64,000 bases of DNA. Source: Isoetes taiwanensis. Its lineage: Eukaryota > Streptophyta > Lycopodiopsida > Isoetales > Isoetaceae. Below, one piece after another: positions 62,957 to 64,000 of this stretch. The stretch lies in contig JAJEKV010000049.1 of NCBI GenBank assembly GCA_021234155.1, forward strand, positions 10,144,292 through 10,208,291, read 5' to 3'. A program made the position numbers and the translations under genes. Below the pieces are notes generated by a model, which was given only the letters and a program-made list of their open reading frames with translations, was not told where the DNA came from and did not search any database. Each line of letters starts with the position of its first letter. The stretch's first letter is position 1.

Positions 62957-62988
62957 CAAAACTGATCCACTATAGCGTGAATCCACCC
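62957..62988 (-). repeat. Right terminal inverted repeat
   Basis: Read on the minus strand it opens GGGTGGATTCACGC and ends CAGTTTTG, matching the left end at 26 of 32 positions, with the first 11 identical. The right flank begins AAGATAAAA, which does not repeat the left flank. Confidence 0.6.
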
Positions 62989-64000
62989 AAGATAAAATTT
63001 TGGTTTAAATCATAAAAAATACCTCTTCAACAAAGTTGTAGAAATGAAAAATGCTTTGAATGATGTCTGATCATTCTTTTAACAATTTGAGAGGAAATTT
63101 TCATTGATAACAAGGTCAAGTAATCACAATAGAACTGTTAATCATGCTATTCAAGTCGTGAATACAGCAAAAGGACATATAGAAAAATCATTTAAGAAAT
63201 ATTTCAGCCTTAGAAATTTGTCTCATACTGAGGAATGCACAAATGCTTCTAAGATCACTTCAAATCATGTTCAGCATGAATGTAAGAGTCTCTGATAGCA
63301 TCTGGTCCTTCAAGATTTCCTTAGAAACAATCCCCCTGTATATAGTTTTAGCACTAGAGTTGTCCACTGGACCATCTGTGGTCCATGGACTAGATTTTGT
63401 CCATTGTATCTCTGCCACGTAAACCCATATATCTAGAGAAGAGGTTCTCCATTTTGCAATCCACCACCACCTTTTGAATCTTCACTTGGTTCTTTATGAT
63501 CTAGAAGAATTTCATGACCAATGGATTCACGCATATCTTGTGGTAATTGTCCAAACCTCATACAATTTAGTAGTTTTTGTACTAGTCCAGAACTGCATTC
63601 TTCATATTTTCTAGCACAAAGGGGTCCAAACCTTGCTAAAATCAAAAGCTAATGATTTCTTATGATAAACCATATTGATTTGTATGTTCCCAAGTTTTTT
63701 CACTATTATGTGACATTAGATGAAGTCGCCATGCCCAAGTTTGCTCAAAAGAGTTGTTTGAGGGTATGAATTATTTCTCCCTTACTATTGTAAGTTTGGG
63801 CCTAATTTTTATGGTCTTCAGTTGTTGACTCTAAGAGCTATAGTTCGATGTTTTTTTGAAGCATTCATAAGTTATAATAATTCTAAAGAATCTCTTATAC
63901 AGAATTCAAGACAAAAATAAATCTAAAATGATTTAATAAAACTCGTATATCATATTTAAAAGGGTAATAAAAGATGCACGCTATGCACTACAATGCAAGG
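62989..64000. other. Right flank of the large element
   Basis: A minus-strand frame of 70 codons at 63,645-63,433 (starts MILARFGPLCARKYEEC) is not recognised. The phrase GTTGTAGAAATG at about 63,037 and the following bases resemble 44,042-44,075 inside the element, in the same orientation; its meaning is unclear. Otherwise no gene is seen. Confidence 0.3.

Larger units (their letters stand above)
43403..62988. mobile_element. Candidate large DNA transposon with two convergent genes
   Basis: Ends are inverted copies of a 32-bp sequence opening GGGTGGATTCA and closing TTTTG (43,403-43,434 and 62,957-62,988; 26 of 32 bases agree). Between them lie a plus-strand gene (coiled coil, RING-like, FCP1-type HAD, Ulp1-type protease; exons from about 44,240 to 55,750) and a minus-strand transposase-like gene (62,690-57,494). 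A LINE (46,972-53,777) and a hAT-like element (58,760-61,094) are nested inside; without them and one duplicate of each target site the element is about 10.4 kb. No target-site duplication was found around the ends, which is the main weakness. I cannot place it in a named superfamily. Copy A contains only its left part. Confidence 0.55.

Noticed and set aside
43403-62988. Polinton-type element, because of a Ulp1-like protease and an integrase-like gene
   Set aside because: No DNA polymerase B, packaging ATPase or capsid-like gene is visible, the protease looks like cellular Ulp1, and the ends are short.
63037-63075. Similarity to 44,042-44,075 as an alternative element end or long terminal repeat
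   Set aside because: Same orientation, short and degenerate, no matching borders; too weak to interpret.

Overview
The window is nuclear DNA of a land plant. It holds S-domain (G-type lectin) receptor kinases, a plant L1-type LINE, GT...AG introns and AT-rich spacers. Exact lineage cannot be read from the sequence; a seed-free plant such as a fern is a guess. I see no rRNA, tRNA, organelle or bacterial genes.

Layout. Two copies of one segment of at least 20.4 kb lie head to tail: copy A (1-20,370, cut by the left edge) and copy B (about 31,645-52,371). Each carries, in order: a minus-strand S-domain receptor kinase interrupted by an inverted-repeat insertion; a 3' LINE fragment with a poly-A tail; a short conserved block with a possible first exon; fragments of an SNF2-type ATPase gene; the left end of a large terminal-inverted-repeat element; and an L1-type LINE inserted in that element. 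Between the copies (20,371-31,644) is an unrelated repeat-rich spacer with two arrays of short palindromes and a decayed DUF7869-like gene.

The most interesting object is a candidate large DNA transposon at 43,403-62,988. Its ends share a 32-bp inverted repeat (26 of 32 bases match). It carries two convergent, intron-containing genes. The plus-strand gene encodes a coiled coil, a RING-like zinc motif, an FCP1-type HAD domain and a Ulp1-type (C48) cysteine protease. The minus-strand gene resembles a transposase-like family known mostly from animals, but appears to lack the central catalytic region. Each gene has an intron rich in TTTGTGGTTT on its own sense strand. A full-length L1-type LINE (46,972-53,777, 14-bp target-site duplication) splits the first gene, and a hAT-like element (58,760-61,094, 8-bp near-duplication) splits the second. 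Removing both leaves about 10.4 kb.

The two segment copies alternate between identical blocks and blocks in which CTG/CAG in one copy faces CCG, ACG or a shortened CG form in the other, plus homopolymer-length changes. This looks more like a consensus-sequence artefact in methylated repeats than ordinary divergence, so many apparent frameshifts, especially in copy A, should not be trusted.
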